From NCBI RefSeq assembly GCF_015207425.1, contig NZ_JADEWZ010000015.1, positions 62,001 to 126,000 on the forward strand: DNA of 64,000 bases. The letters are read 5' to 3'. The translations under genes were made by a program, and so were the position numbers. The stretch comes from Lusitaniella coriacea LEGE 07157. Its GTDB lineage: Bacteria > Cyanobacteriota > Cyanobacteriia > Cyanobacteriales > Spirulinaceae. This document shows, one piece after another, positions 44,939-53,287 of the stretch (positions are counted from its first letter, which is position 1; each line of letters starts with the position of its first letter). Below the pieces are notes generated by a model. That model saw nothing but the letters and a program-made list of their open reading frames with translations, searched no databases and was not told the origin of the DNA.

Positions 44939-45158
44939 TTTTACTTTAGAGGGCAGACGGCAGGAGGCAGAGGGCAGAAGGGAGAGAAGGGCTGAGTGCT
45001 ATAACATTGAAACCTTCACCAGCTACCCCCTTACGGCAGGGGTGCGGGGAGGTCGTAACGTCAACGGACGGTTCTGATGTGCGCCCGCAGGTGGCGCACC
45101 CACGTCCTCCCCGCCAGGGGGCTTGGGTTTTGAGCCGAGCGCTATTCTTGGTTAGCAT
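44939..45158. ncRNA. GC-rich structured spacer within the efflux operon
   Basis: A 220-base spacer between the adaptor and pump genes with strong nested pairing. Hairpin CCCCT/AGGGG (45027-45031 with 45038-45042); an enclosing 9-bp stem GCGGGGAGG (45044-45052) with CCTCCCCGC (45106-45114); and inside it a 7-bp hairpin GTGCGCC/GGCGCAC (45079-45085 with 45093-45099). A purine tract GGCAGACGGCAGGAGGCAGA lies beside it. It looks like a mobile-element end or structured RNA, possibly the remnant of a TnpB-type insertion; whether it is transcribed is unknown. Confidence 0.35.
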
Positions 45159-46601
45159 TTAGTTCTCAATCACTGAAACGCGATCGCGGTCTTTAAGATA
45201 AGATGCCCCTTTAAGGATCGCGCGATCGCGCGGCTTCAATCCGCTTTTAATTTCGACGCGCCCGTTGGGGAGAATTTGCCCGGTTTCCACGGTTTGCGCC
45301 TTAACGGTATTATCCGGTTGCAGGACAAACGCGATCGCGCTGCCGTCGGTTTGGGGCAAAATCGCATCAGCCGGAACGGTTACACCGGGAGTCGCACTGG
45401 TAATAATCGCCGCGCGCAAAAACATTCCCGGTTTGAGGTTGGCATTATTGGGCAAGTTTACATTAACCGTTGCCTGACGGGATTCAGAATCCACAATCGG
45501 ATCGATATCTCGTACCGTTCCTGTTAGGCGTAACTGGCTATCGGAATCGGAGGTAATCTCAACCTTTTGACCCGGACGAATTTGCGGCAGTTGCGTTTCT
45601 GGGACTTTCACCTGCAATTCCAAGCGTCCGTTCTGCACGATTTTAAACAGAGTTGTAGAAGAAGAGGTAGTCTCCCCCACGCGAGCATTTCGTTCGGCAA
45701 TTTTGCCGCCCCTCGGCGCAACCACTTGGGTATCTGCCAACTGTGCGGTCACCAGTTGTACCTGTCCCTTCGCTTGAGACAATTGCGCCTGCGCTTGGGC
45801 GATCTCCTCCGGACGGGAACCCGCTCGTACCTGGGCGAGTTGTTGCTGGGCTTCCCGCAATCGGGCTTGGGCGCTATCCAGAGCAGCTTGACTGTTGCGT
45901 TCGATGGTTAATACTTCATTGAGACGATCGCGCGCGATCGCGCCTTCTGATGCCAACATCCGATTGCTCTTGGCTCGCTGCCGCGCTAAGGTTAAATCGG
46001 ACTGCGCCTGTCGCACTGCCGCTTCCGCACTGCTCGCGCTTTCCCTTGCCCTGGCAACCTCTTCGGTTCGACTGCCCGCCCGCAACTGGGCTAAACGCGC
46101 CTCTGCCTGTTGTACTCCCGCCTGTGCCTGTACCAATTGCGCCTGCAAAATCGAATTATCGAGGCGTGCTAAAAGTTGCCCTTTTTGGACGATATCTCCC
46201 TCATCCACCAATACCGACTGAATTTTCAGCCCCGTCGCTTCTGCCATCACCGGAATCATTTCAAAGGCTTCAACCGTTCCCGTCGCATCCAAGGTACGGT
46301 TAACCGCCTGTGACTCCACCTCCGCAACCGTAACGCTGCGCGCGGGGGCTTGAGATTCTGCTGCTGGAGTCTCTGGTTTTTGGGCATCGTTCGCACTTCC
46401 TGGCTGTACGATTCGACTGCCAATTAATGCAAAAAAGAGTCCCAACCCAACTCCCAATACAACCCCTCGCCCGCCAGAAAGCCAGGATGATTTTTTCGAT
46501 GAAACGAGCGGTTCGGCAATCTCTACCTTCCGTTCGGATTCGGTTGGCTCAATCACTTTTCCATTGAGCTGAATTTTTTCGTCTTCTGCGGCGCGATCCA
46601 T
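45159..46601 (-). CDS. RND efflux periplasmic adaptor (membrane fusion protein)
   Basis: 480 residues from ATG 46601 (MDRAAEDEK); a TTG at 46628 would add nine. One N-terminal membrane helix (~GVVLGVGLGLFFALIGSRI), lipoyl half-motifs (AEATGLKIQSVLVDEGDIV and TQVVAPRGGKIAERNARVG) flanking a long Ala/Gln-rich coiled-coil hairpin, then beta-barrel and membrane-proximal domains ending SVIEN. HlyD/AcrA family. Transcribed before the pump gene. Confidence 0.93.
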   Translation of the reverse strand: MDRAAEDEKIQLNGKVIEPTESERKVEIAEPLVSSKKSSWLSGGRGVVLGVGLGLFFALIGSRIVQPGSANDAQKPETPAAESQAPARSVTVAEVESQAVNRTLDATGTVEAFEMIPVMAEATGLKIQSVLVDEGDIVQKGQLLARLDNSILQAQLVQAQAGVQQAEARLAQLRAGSRTEEVARARESASSAEAAVRQAQSDLTLARQRAKSNRMLASEGAIARDRLNEVLTIERNSQAALDSAQARLREAQQQLAQVRAGSRPEEIAQAQAQLSQAKGQVQLVTAQLADTQVVAPRGGKIAERNARVGETTSSSTTLFKIVQNGRLELQVKVPETQLPQIRPGQKVEITSDSDSQLRLTGTVRDIDPIVDSESRQATVNVNLPNNANLKPGMFLRAAIITSATPGVTVPADAILPQTDGSAIAFVLQPDNTVKAQTVETGQILPNGRVEIKSGLKPRDRAILKGASYLKDRDRVSVIEN

Positions 46602-46811
46602 CGCTTCACTCTCCCTGCATTTTGTCAAGCTTTATGGGTGTTTAGAAGTCTAGTTAGACTTTCTTGTTTCCCTCTATCTTAATATTACTTAAAATTTATC
46701 AAAACTTTTCTTTATCTTTCCCAAACCGAAAACTCTCCCACGACGAACAACGCGATCGGCTATGATGCAGAAAAGAAGATATCAATTTTTAGGTGGGCTT
46801 TAGGTAAATTT

Positions 46812-47462
46812 ATGACATCTTATGCGGCTGCCTCTGCCAGGGCTGAGATGAGCGAACTGAGACGTTTAAAAACGCTACTTCCCCCAGAACTTCAAAGCTG
46901 GGTCATGGTAGAAGGTTCGACAGAAATCAACCCCCCCCTCATTCGTTGTGAGGAAATCGGCAGAGATGAAGTAGAAATCCAAATCGATTTAGCCAAGTGG
47001 GAAAATCTCGCGATCGATCAGCGCAATCTCCTCTTTTGGCACGAAGTCGGTCGAATTCAAAACGATACCATTCCCAAAGAAGGCTGGGAAATGGCAGCCC
47101 TCGCCATTGGTTTAGGCGGTGCGGTAGGAGAACTCTGGGTGCAAGATGGCTTACTCCTGCTGTTAGCCCTTGCTTTGTGCGGCGTATCGGGTTATCGCAT
47201 TTGGCAGAAAAACAATGGCGCGCGCTTGATTGAAGAAGGAATCGAAGCCGATGGAAAAGCGATCGCGCTGGCAACTCGCTTCGGTTATACACTCCCCAAC
47301 GCTTACAAAAGTTTGGGAAGCGCCCTCAAAACCCTAGTCGAGCAAACCCCAAATCGACGACAGCGCAAGAAATACGAGGAACGCTTGCAGGCGCTCAGAC
47401 GCAGTGCGGCGAAAGCTAAGGCGAAAATGCAGTCTCAACGGGAAAGCAACGTTCCCATTTAG
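46812..47462 (+). CDS. DUF3318 protein
   Basis: 216 residues. Cyanobacterial DUF3318 features: MSELRRLKTLLPPELQSWVM, the signature LLFWHEVGRIQNDTIPKEGW, two adjacent membrane helices (~97-136, LAIGLGGAVGELWVQDGLLL) and a basic C-terminal helix RRQRKKYEERLQALRR. Function unknown. Stand-alone on the plus strand. Confidence 0.85.
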   Translation: MTSYAAASARAEMSELRRLKTLLPPELQSWVMVEGSTEINPPLIRCEEIGRDEVEIQIDLAKWENLAIDQRNLLFWHEVGRIQNDTIPKEGWEMAALAIGLGGAVGELWVQDGLLLLLALALCGVSGYRIWQKNNGARLIEEGIEADGKAIALATRFGYTLPNAYKSLGSALKTLVEQTPNRRQRKKYEERLQALRRSAAKAKAKMQSQRESNVPI

Positions 47463-47723
47463 GGAATGCGCCGATACCCCTTGGGACAGTGGAATAGTCA
47501 GTGCTGTATCTACCTTCTGCTCCCGGGCGCGTGCTGCGTGCCGATGGAATAGAAGCTCAGAGTTTAACCCTATCGTAGATTCAAGTGCGTTGTTACGATA
47601 GGACTGCGGTCAACATTGTCTGTCTTAGTATCCTGGCGAGCGCAAAATGCTGGCGAACAATAGAGATAGTAAAACTCAATATCATTCCCAGATATAGATA
47701 ACCCCTAGCTGAATATCGGGTAT
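47463..47723. repeat. Intergenic region with CCTATCGTA/TACGATAGG hairpin
   Basis: 261-base gap. CCTATCGTA (47569-47577) and TACGATAGG (47594-47602) form a perfect 9-bp stem with a 16-base loop, without a T-run. It may be a regulatory site ahead of the STAS-sugar transferase gene or a dispersed repeat. No ORF is supportable. Confidence 0.4.
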
Positions 47724-48725
47724 ATGAATAGCCAAATCCCAGAAGATCGGTTCCCGATTAACGTCTCTGACGATACGCCTGTTATCCAAATGCCTCCTCG
47801 CTTGAGCGTGTTAGAAGCCGTCGCTTTCGAGCATAGCTATCAACCGCTATTACAGCAAGATTCCAGCGCTAAACGAATTATTCTCAACCTCGAAAACACG
47901 ACATTTATTGATAGTAGTGGCGTGGGGGCATTAGTCCGCAGTTTTAAAGCGATGGATGCGAGTGGAGTCAAACTGATTCTCCAAAATGTGAATACTCCGG
48001 TGATGGGGGTATTGTCGATGACGAATCTCGATCGCGTGTTGACCATCGAACATATCATCCCTGCTGAAAACGCGGTACCGCGCCCCAAAGCGCAGCGCAG
48101 TCAATTGCCGGAGACGCATCCTTCGGTGCGTTCCTGGATTAAGCGATTCATTGATGTGATTGGCAGTCTTGTGGGGTTGGGCATTACTGCCATTTTATTC
48201 GTTCCGATCGCGATCGCGATTAAACTCGACAGTCCGGGACCCATTTTCTTCGAGCAAACCCGTTGTGGCTGGATGGGAAAGCATTTTACCATTTGGAAAT
48301 TCCGCTCCATGTGCAACGATGCAGAAGCCCTAAAAAACAGAATCGACAACCAAGCCAGCGGTGCATTTTTCAAAAATAAAAACGATCCCCGCGTCACGCA
48401 AGTGGGTTACTTCTTGCGCCGTACCAGTCTGGATGAATTGCCTCAATTCTGGAACGTTCTTAAAGGGGAAATGAGTTTGGTGGGAACCCGTCCCCCCACG
48501 CCCAATGAAGTCGAAATTTATAAAATTCCTGAATGGCAGCGATTGGATGTTAAACCGGGAATGACGGGAGAGTGGCAGGTGAACGGGCGATCGCGCGTGA
48601 GTAATTTTGAAGATGTCATTCGCCTCGATTTACGCTACCAAACAAACTGGAGTTTGCGGTACGATATTCAACTTATTCTCAAAACCATCGCGATCGTCTT
48701 CAATCGAGACAGTGGTGCCTATTAA
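47724..48725 (+). CDS. STAS domain fused to a bacterial sugar transferase
   Basis: 333 residues. Residues ~1-125 form a STAS (anti-sigma-factor antagonist-like) domain with the phospho-acceptor region FIDSSGVGALVR. Residues ~135-333 are a WcaJ/ExoY-type polyisoprenyl-phosphate sugar phosphotransferase: KRFIDVIGSLVGLGIT helix, KLDSPGPIFFEQTRCGWMGK, IWKFRSMCNDAE, RRTSLDELPQFWNVLKGEMS and LVGTRPPTPNEV, LDVKPGMTGEWQVNGRS. It would start exopolysaccharide repeat units at the inner membrane. The STAS fusion suggests control by the anti-sigma-type kinase encoded 13 bases downstream. Confidence 0.9.
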   Translation: MNSQIPEDRFPINVSDDTPVIQMPPRLSVLEAVAFEHSYQPLLQQDSSAKRIILNLENTTFIDSSGVGALVRSFKAMDASGVKLILQNVNTPVMGVLSMTNLDRVLTIEHIIPAENAVPRPKAQRSQLPETHPSVRSWIKRFIDVIGSLVGLGITAILFVPIAIAIKLDSPGPIFFEQTRCGWMGKHFTIWKFRSMCNDAEALKNRIDNQASGAFFKNKNDPRVTQVGYFLRRTSLDELPQFWNVLKGEMSLVGTRPPTPNEVEIYKIPEWQRLDVKPGMTGEWQVNGRSRVSNFEDVIRLDLRYQTNWSLRYDIQLILKTIAIVFNRDSGAY

Positions 48726-48738
48726 ACCTTTTACTTGA

Positions 48739-49176
48739 ATGCAACAACCCACTCCCAACGAGCATTTCAAGCTTCAACTCCCCACAGAATTAGAAGCTTT
48801 GCCTCAAGCATTGCAATGGTTCGAGAAAATTGCCCTGCCATTACTCCCCCAACAAGCTTACTGGCAGTGTCAAGTTGCCCTTGCGGAAGGATTTACCAAT
48901 GTTGTTCGCCACGCCCATCAAGGTTTGCCTCCCACCACCTCAATCGATCTGGAAATTCTCTTATGGGATCGCTGTTTTGAAATTCGGATTTGGGATTGGG
49001 GAAAACCTTTCGATCTCAAGGCAAAACTCCAAGAATTAAATCCCAATAATCTCAACGATCCCTTTTATGAAGGGGGACGCGGACTGATGTTCATTCAAAA
49101 GCTCACTGACGAATTACACTACTGCCGTCAGGCGGATAAGCGCAATTGTCTGACGATGCGTAAGGGACTTATCTGA
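48739..49176 (+). CDS. RsbW/SpoIIAB-type serine kinase (anti-sigma regulatory factor family)
   Basis: 145 residues. GHKL ATPase of the HATPase_c_2 class: N-box ALAEGFTNVVRHAHQGLP, G1-like IWDWGKPFDL, and glycine-rich lid GGRGLMFIQKLTD. Such proteins phosphorylate the serine of STAS-domain antagonists. The gene lies 13 bases after the STAS-sugar transferase gene on the same strand, so it is the natural partner in a switch controlling polysaccharide initiation (inference). Confidence 0.85.
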   Translation: MQQPTPNEHFKLQLPTELEALPQALQWFEKIALPLLPQQAYWQCQVALAEGFTNVVRHAHQGLPPTTSIDLEILLWDRCFEIRIWDWGKPFDLKAKLQELNPNNLNDPFYEGGRGLMFIQKLTDELHYCRQADKRNCLTMRKGLI

Positions 49177-49187
49177 GTTCCGTTTTT

Positions 49188-50126
49188 TTATCCACCGCAG
49201 CCGCCGCAGCCGCCACAGCCCCCGCAACCGCCTCCACAGCTACTTCCGCCACCGCAACTGGTGCCACAGCCGCTGCTACCACCAAAACTGCTGCCACTCG
49301 ATTGAGAGGGAACAGTAAAACGAGAAAATAACGTGGAATAACTTTGGAACAGGGCTTCAGGAAGATAACCCCAACCAAAAAGCGCGATCGCGAGCATTGT
49401 ATTGTAATCTGATTCGGGCGTTGGAATCGCCTCAACCTTTAATCCCGCAAACACTTGATTCAATTGTTGGAGATAGGTTTTTCCGCGAGTCGTCAAGCCG
49501 GTTTTCCGTTGTTCGATTATTACCCACAATGCGAATAGGGAGAAGAATGCCATTGCCATGAGAAATCCGACATTGTGGTGTCCTCGCGAGGTGGCAATGA
49601 GAAATTTATAGCCCCCTAAACCCAGAATAATTCCAGCCGCGATCGCGCTCAATTTCGGCTTTAATGATAACAGTTGAGTCGCTTGAGAATGTAGAAGCTT
49701 CTCTTTTTGCAAACAACTTTGGTATTCTTCTCGAACCTTGTCTCGCAGTGCGAGATCGCGACTCATATCTCCCCCCTTCTTCGCCGATGAAAACCAGTCA
49801 AAAACAGCTCGTTCCAAAGGCTTTAGTTCAAAGACATTAGAGGGATTCGTTGCTTGTTTGATATCTTTGTCCTGAATTTCTAAATACCCTTTTCGTACAA
49901 GCGTCCAACCCACTAACTCCAACACTTCGGTTTCGCCACCGCGTAGGTAGGCAATTTCGTAAGGATCGGGTTGTTCGGGAATTAAAGGAGAAGGTAGATT
50001 GGTTGTGGTATCCCGCGACAAAAAATGATAAACCCCGATTAAGGTAGCAGCAATCACCGCGCCGTAGAACCCTAAAAATTCGGGACCATACATATCGGCG
50101 ATGAAGTTGTGACTTAAGATATTCAC
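49188..50126 (-). CDS. TIGR04222-like membrane protein with Gly/Cys-rich tail
   Basis: 312 residues. N-terminal membrane helix (~15-37), a soluble region with DPYEIAYLRGGETEVLELV, and LVRKGYLEIQDKDI, two further helices (~160-205), a TTRGKTYLQQLNQVFAGLK stretch, and a C-terminal ~35-residue tail made almost only of Gly, Ser and Cys (GGCGGCGGCGGCGG). This matches the TIGR04222 plan (recollection). The Cys repeats may bind metal or become modified. Convergent with the anti-sigma gene. Confidence 0.75.
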   Translation of the reverse strand: MNILSHNFIADMYGPEFLGFYGAVIAATLIGVYHFLSRDTTTNLPSPLIPEQPDPYEIAYLRGGETEVLELVGWTLVRKGYLEIQDKDIKQATNPSNVFELKPLERAVFDWFSSAKKGGDMSRDLALRDKVREEYQSCLQKEKLLHSQATQLLSLKPKLSAIAAGIILGLGGYKFLIATSRGHHNVGFLMAMAFFSLFALWVIIEQRKTGLTTRGKTYLQQLNQVFAGLKVEAIPTPESDYNTMLAIALFGWGYLPEALFQSYSTLFSRFTVPSQSSGSSFGGSSGCGTSCGGGSSCGGGCGGCGGCGGCGG

Positions 50127-50328
50127 GATCGCGTCCTCCTCAGACTGTTATTAACGATCTACAATTTTCATTGCGGCATTTCCTCATCTTGTGTCAAGAA
50201 TACATAATTTACGCTTAATGTGTATTAGAAGCTAAAGCCCTTACTCTGTGGTAATTTCTTCTAACTCTTCCCTGTTCCCTGTTCCCTTGTCCTAGCCAGG
50301 GTTTCAGGGTGTTCACATCAGACGTAAT

Positions 50329-51246
50329 TTATGAAATATTTTGTGCAGCATCAATAATTTGCTGTCGCAACCACTGGTGTTGAGGATTATTATTATTGCG
50401 CTGATGCCAAACCATCGATACAGTAAAGCCGTCTATTTCTATGGGGGGTGCGAGTAACTTTAAATTCATCGCCTTGGCACACTGCTGCGCCATACGCTTG
50501 GGAAGTAATGCCGCACAGTCTGAATTTGCTAAGAGAAATGGAACCGTCATAAAGTGAGAAGTAGACCAAATGACTTGTCGAGATTGCTGTTGTCGTTCTA
50601 GGATTTTATCTCCTGCTCCCTGGAAATCGTCGCGCATCGACACTAAAATATGGTTTTGGTCGAGATAATCCGCAATAGGTAACTCTGTCAAAGAATCATT
50701 TCCTCTCAGCACGCAAACAAACTCTTCTCGATACAACTCTTCTCGAACGTGCCAACTTTTCAGGGATAATTGAGGATTAATTGCCAGATCGAGTTGATTA
50801 TTATCCAATGCATTCATAACGGTTTCTTTCGCTAGATTGCTAATACGAATGCGAATACCCGGTGCTTGATTGGTTAGCTGTCCTATTAAACGAGTCCCTA
50901 TTGTCGCCTCAACATAGTCGCTGGCAGCGATTTTGAAAATCTTTTTAGCCATCGCGGGATTGAATACTTCATTTTCTAATAAAGTGGACTGAATTTCTGT
51001 CAGAATTTGACGCACGCGATCGCCAATTTGACGAGCATAAGTTGTAACTTCCATGTTTCTTGAGGTGCGAACGAGAATCTCATCATTCAAAATCACTCGC
51101 AACCGTTTTAGGGAATAACTCATTGCAGATTGACTCATCTTCAATCTTTCGGCTGCCCGCGTGACGCTCGCTTCTGCAATCAAAGCATCAAGGGCAACTA
51201 ATAAATTGAGATCGAGTTGGCGAAGATGAGTGTAGTCAATATTCAT
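50329..51246 (-). CDS. LysR-type transcriptional regulator
   Basis: 305 residues from ATG 51246 (MNIDYTHLRQLDLN). Winged HTH: LLVALDALIAEASVTRAAER, LKMSQSAMSYSLKRLRVILN. Effector-binding domain ~95-300 with FKIAASDYVEATIGTRLI, closest in style to NodD/SyrM-like LysR proteins. Divergent from the SDR gene at 51415, which it most likely regulates; the 168-base gap has several AT-rich dyads but no certain T-N11-A site. Confidence 0.9.
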   Translation of the reverse strand: MNIDYTHLRQLDLNLLVALDALIAEASVTRAAERLKMSQSAMSYSLKRLRVILNDEILVRTSRNMEVTTYARQIGDRVRQILTEIQSTLLENEVFNPAMAKKIFKIAASDYVEATIGTRLIGQLTNQAPGIRIRISNLAKETVMNALDNNQLDLAINPQLSLKSWHVREELYREEFVCVLRGNDSLTELPIADYLDQNHILVSMRDDFQGAGDKILERQQQSRQVIWSTSHFMTVPFLLANSDCAALLPKRMAQQCAKAMNLKLLAPPIEIDGFTVSMVWHQRNNNNPQHQWLRQQIIDAAQNIS

Positions 51247-51414
51247 AGAGCATAAACTTAAAATCGATACCATCAATATCTACCATCCATGACATTTGTT
51301 TGACAAATACAATTGATTTCATTAATCTACAGAAGCAACTCTAAAGTCACAATTTTTCATCATTAGTAACAATCGCTATTGCAAGTTGTCTATATCTAAT
51401 CAGCAGGAAAAATC

Positions 51415-52173
51415 ATGAATCGATTTGAAGATAAAGTTGCTTTAGTGACAGGTGGTGGTTCCGGTATTGGTCGTGCTACTGCTCTTAAGTTTGCCTCAGA
51501 AGGCGCATCTGTTGTAATTGGCAATCGCAGCGAAAAAGCAGGTCAAGAAACAGTGAATTTAATTCAAAAAGCGGGCGGTAAAGCTAGTTTTTTCAAAACT
51601 GATGTCACTCAATTGGAAAACGTTCAAAAGTTAATTAAATACACAGTCGATACCTATGGGGGGTTGCACGCTGCATTTAATAACGCAGGAGTAGATGACC
51701 CTCAAGCAATGACTCCAGACCAAACAGAAGCTACTTTCGATCGGGTGATGAACGTCAATGTCAAAGGAGTTTGGTACTCCATGAAATGCGAAATCGAGCA
51801 GATGTTAAATAATGGGGGTGGCGCAATTGTTAATACTTCCTCTATTGCGGGATTGACTGGTTTTCCGGGGCATATAACCTACACTGCATCGAAGCACGCT
51901 GTTTTGGGTTTGACTAAAACGGCTGCTTTAGAATACGCCAAACAAGGAATTCGTATTAATGCAGTTTGTCCGGGCGCAATTGAAACCCAAATGCTTGATG
52001 ATTTGACGGGAGGAGATCATGAAGCGCGGGAATATATGACATCCTTGCATCCTATTGGTCGATTGGGCAAACCAGAAGAAATTGCGAACGCTGTTGTTTG
52101 GCTGTGTTCCGATGAAGCTTCTTTTATTCTCGGACAAGGTGTTGCAGTAGACGGAGGATTTACGGCAATTTAA
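51415..52173 (+). CDS. Short-chain dehydrogenase/reductase (classical)
   Basis: 252 residues. TGGGSGIGRA cofactor motif, NNAG (FNNAGVDD), catalytic Ser in NTSSIAGLTG, Tyr-x-x-x-Lys in YTASKHAVLG, and a C-terminal LGQGVAVDGGFTAI. NAD(P)-dependent glucose-dehydrogenase-like type. CAGGA precedes the start. First gene of a redox-type cluster divergent from LysR; substrate unknown. Confidence 0.93.
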   Translation: MNRFEDKVALVTGGGSGIGRATALKFASEGASVVIGNRSEKAGQETVNLIQKAGGKASFFKTDVTQLENVQKLIKYTVDTYGGLHAAFNNAGVDDPQAMTPDQTEATFDRVMNVNVKGVWYSMKCEIEQMLNNGGGAIVNTSSIAGLTGFPGHITYTASKHAVLGLTKTAALEYAKQGIRINAVCPGAIETQMLDDLTGGDHEAREYMTSLHPIGRLGKPEEIANAVVWLCSDEASFILGQGVAVDGGFTAI

Positions 52174-52229
52174 AGGCTGTTAGACTTTTTGATAGTATTT
52201 GTACACAGAAAAGGCATAAATATTAACTC

Positions 52230-52532
52230 ATGGCTAAAATTGCTCGTTTCCATGAACTTGGCAATCCTAATATTCTTCATTTATGATGCCGTTGCAAGCT
52301 CACTCAGCGAACAATTGGCAAATGCTGTAGCGATACGGGGAATCCCAGTCTTAAGTTACCAGGAGATGAAGACGCTTTCGATCGCGCCAAGCAGTTTATT
52401 GCAGCAGGATTAGCAGATGGGTCTTTTTCAGTCATAATCGATTGTGAATTTCAAGGGATAGAAAGTCTAGTAGATGCTTTGAAATATATGGCATCCAATC
52501 AAGCTAGCGGAAAGATTGTCATCACAATTTAA
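52230..52532 (+). pseudogene. Remnant of zinc-type NADPH:quinone oxidoreductase (MDR family)
   Basis: From ATG 52230 the frame gives MAKIARFHELGNPNILHL and then TGA, a typical MDR oxidoreductase N-terminus. In the same frame, after about 65 bases, it resumes with a C-terminus: LPGDEDAFDRAKQFIAAGLA, DGSFSVIIDCEFQGIESLVD and ALKYMASNQASGKIVITI, TAA at 52530-52532. About 240 internal residues are missing, so an internal deletion is likely. The ORF at 52189-52413 is a shadow in another frame. Confidence 0.75.
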
Positions 52533-52553
52533 TTATTTTATCAGAGAAAAAAT

Positions 52554-53111
52554 ATGCCATTTCATGACATTACTGAATTGCCATCAGGATTCTGCGATCC
52601 CAATACCGTCACAAGTGAAAAATTATCTGTAGAAGATAGAGTTCAAATTACCGAATTACTCCACCGCATCTATTTATGTGAAGATAGTCGGGATTATGAT
52701 GCACTAGAAAAAATTTTAGTCTCTGACTATATTAACGAGCATCCTTTATTCGGTAAACATGAGAGTGCAAGCAGCTTTATTGATTGGTTTAAAAATACCC
52801 CTGCTGGCTTCGATGGTATTCGACATAATTGCTTAAATTCAATAACTCACGGAATTAGGGAGAATGTAGCTGAATCAGTCAGTTATATTCTGGTACTTCA
52901 ACTTTTTCCTGCCAAATCTCGTAACGAGTCCCCCACTGAAAAACTAGATTCACTGCTACCTCGTATCATTGGTCATGGTGTTGTGCGCGATCGCTGGATA
53001 CGGCAAGAAGATCGTTGGTATTTAAAACATCGTGTTTATCAGCAAATGTCTATTAATGCTGCTTTTTTACCAGATAAAGCTATGCGAGAAAAAGCTGCGC
53101 AAAATCCTTGA
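52554..53111 (+). CDS. SnoaL-like (NTF2-fold) protein
   Basis: 185 residues. NTF2-like pattern: VEDRVQITELLHRIYLCEDS, RDYDALEKILVSDYINEHPL, FIDWFKNTPAGFDGIRHNCL and VRDRWIRQEDRWYLKHRVYQ. Members are small-molecule isomerases, hydrolases or hydroxylase partners. Lies within the SDR cluster, 21 bases after the oxidoreductase remnant. Function unknown. Confidence 0.8.
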   Translation: MPFHDITELPSGFCDPNTVTSEKLSVEDRVQITELLHRIYLCEDSRDYDALEKILVSDYINEHPLFGKHESASSFIDWFKNTPAGFDGIRHNCLNSITHGIRENVAESVSYILVLQLFPAKSRNESPTEKLDSLLPRIIGHGVVRDRWIRQEDRWYLKHRVYQQMSINAAFLPDKAMREKAAQNP

Positions 53112-53287
53112 ATAAGATTTAATATTATCGAATATCAAAAGTTGGACTAAACGCGATCGCGCCTTGACTGGCTAAAGAACTTAAAGAATGGAAGTTTCCA
53201 AAACAAATTCTTTGCGGAAATACGTAAATTTGATGGCACAGTTGTGCCACCTTGATACAAAAAAATTAACGAACAGGAGATTTAATA

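Noticed and set aside
44946-45158. 70-residue ORF in the efflux spacer
   Set aside because: Composition follows the GC-rich hairpins and purine tract; no protein-like pattern.
52189-52413. 74-residue ORF on the plus strand
   Set aside because: It crosses the decayed oxidoreductase in a different frame; the recognisable N- and C-terminal fragments are in another frame.
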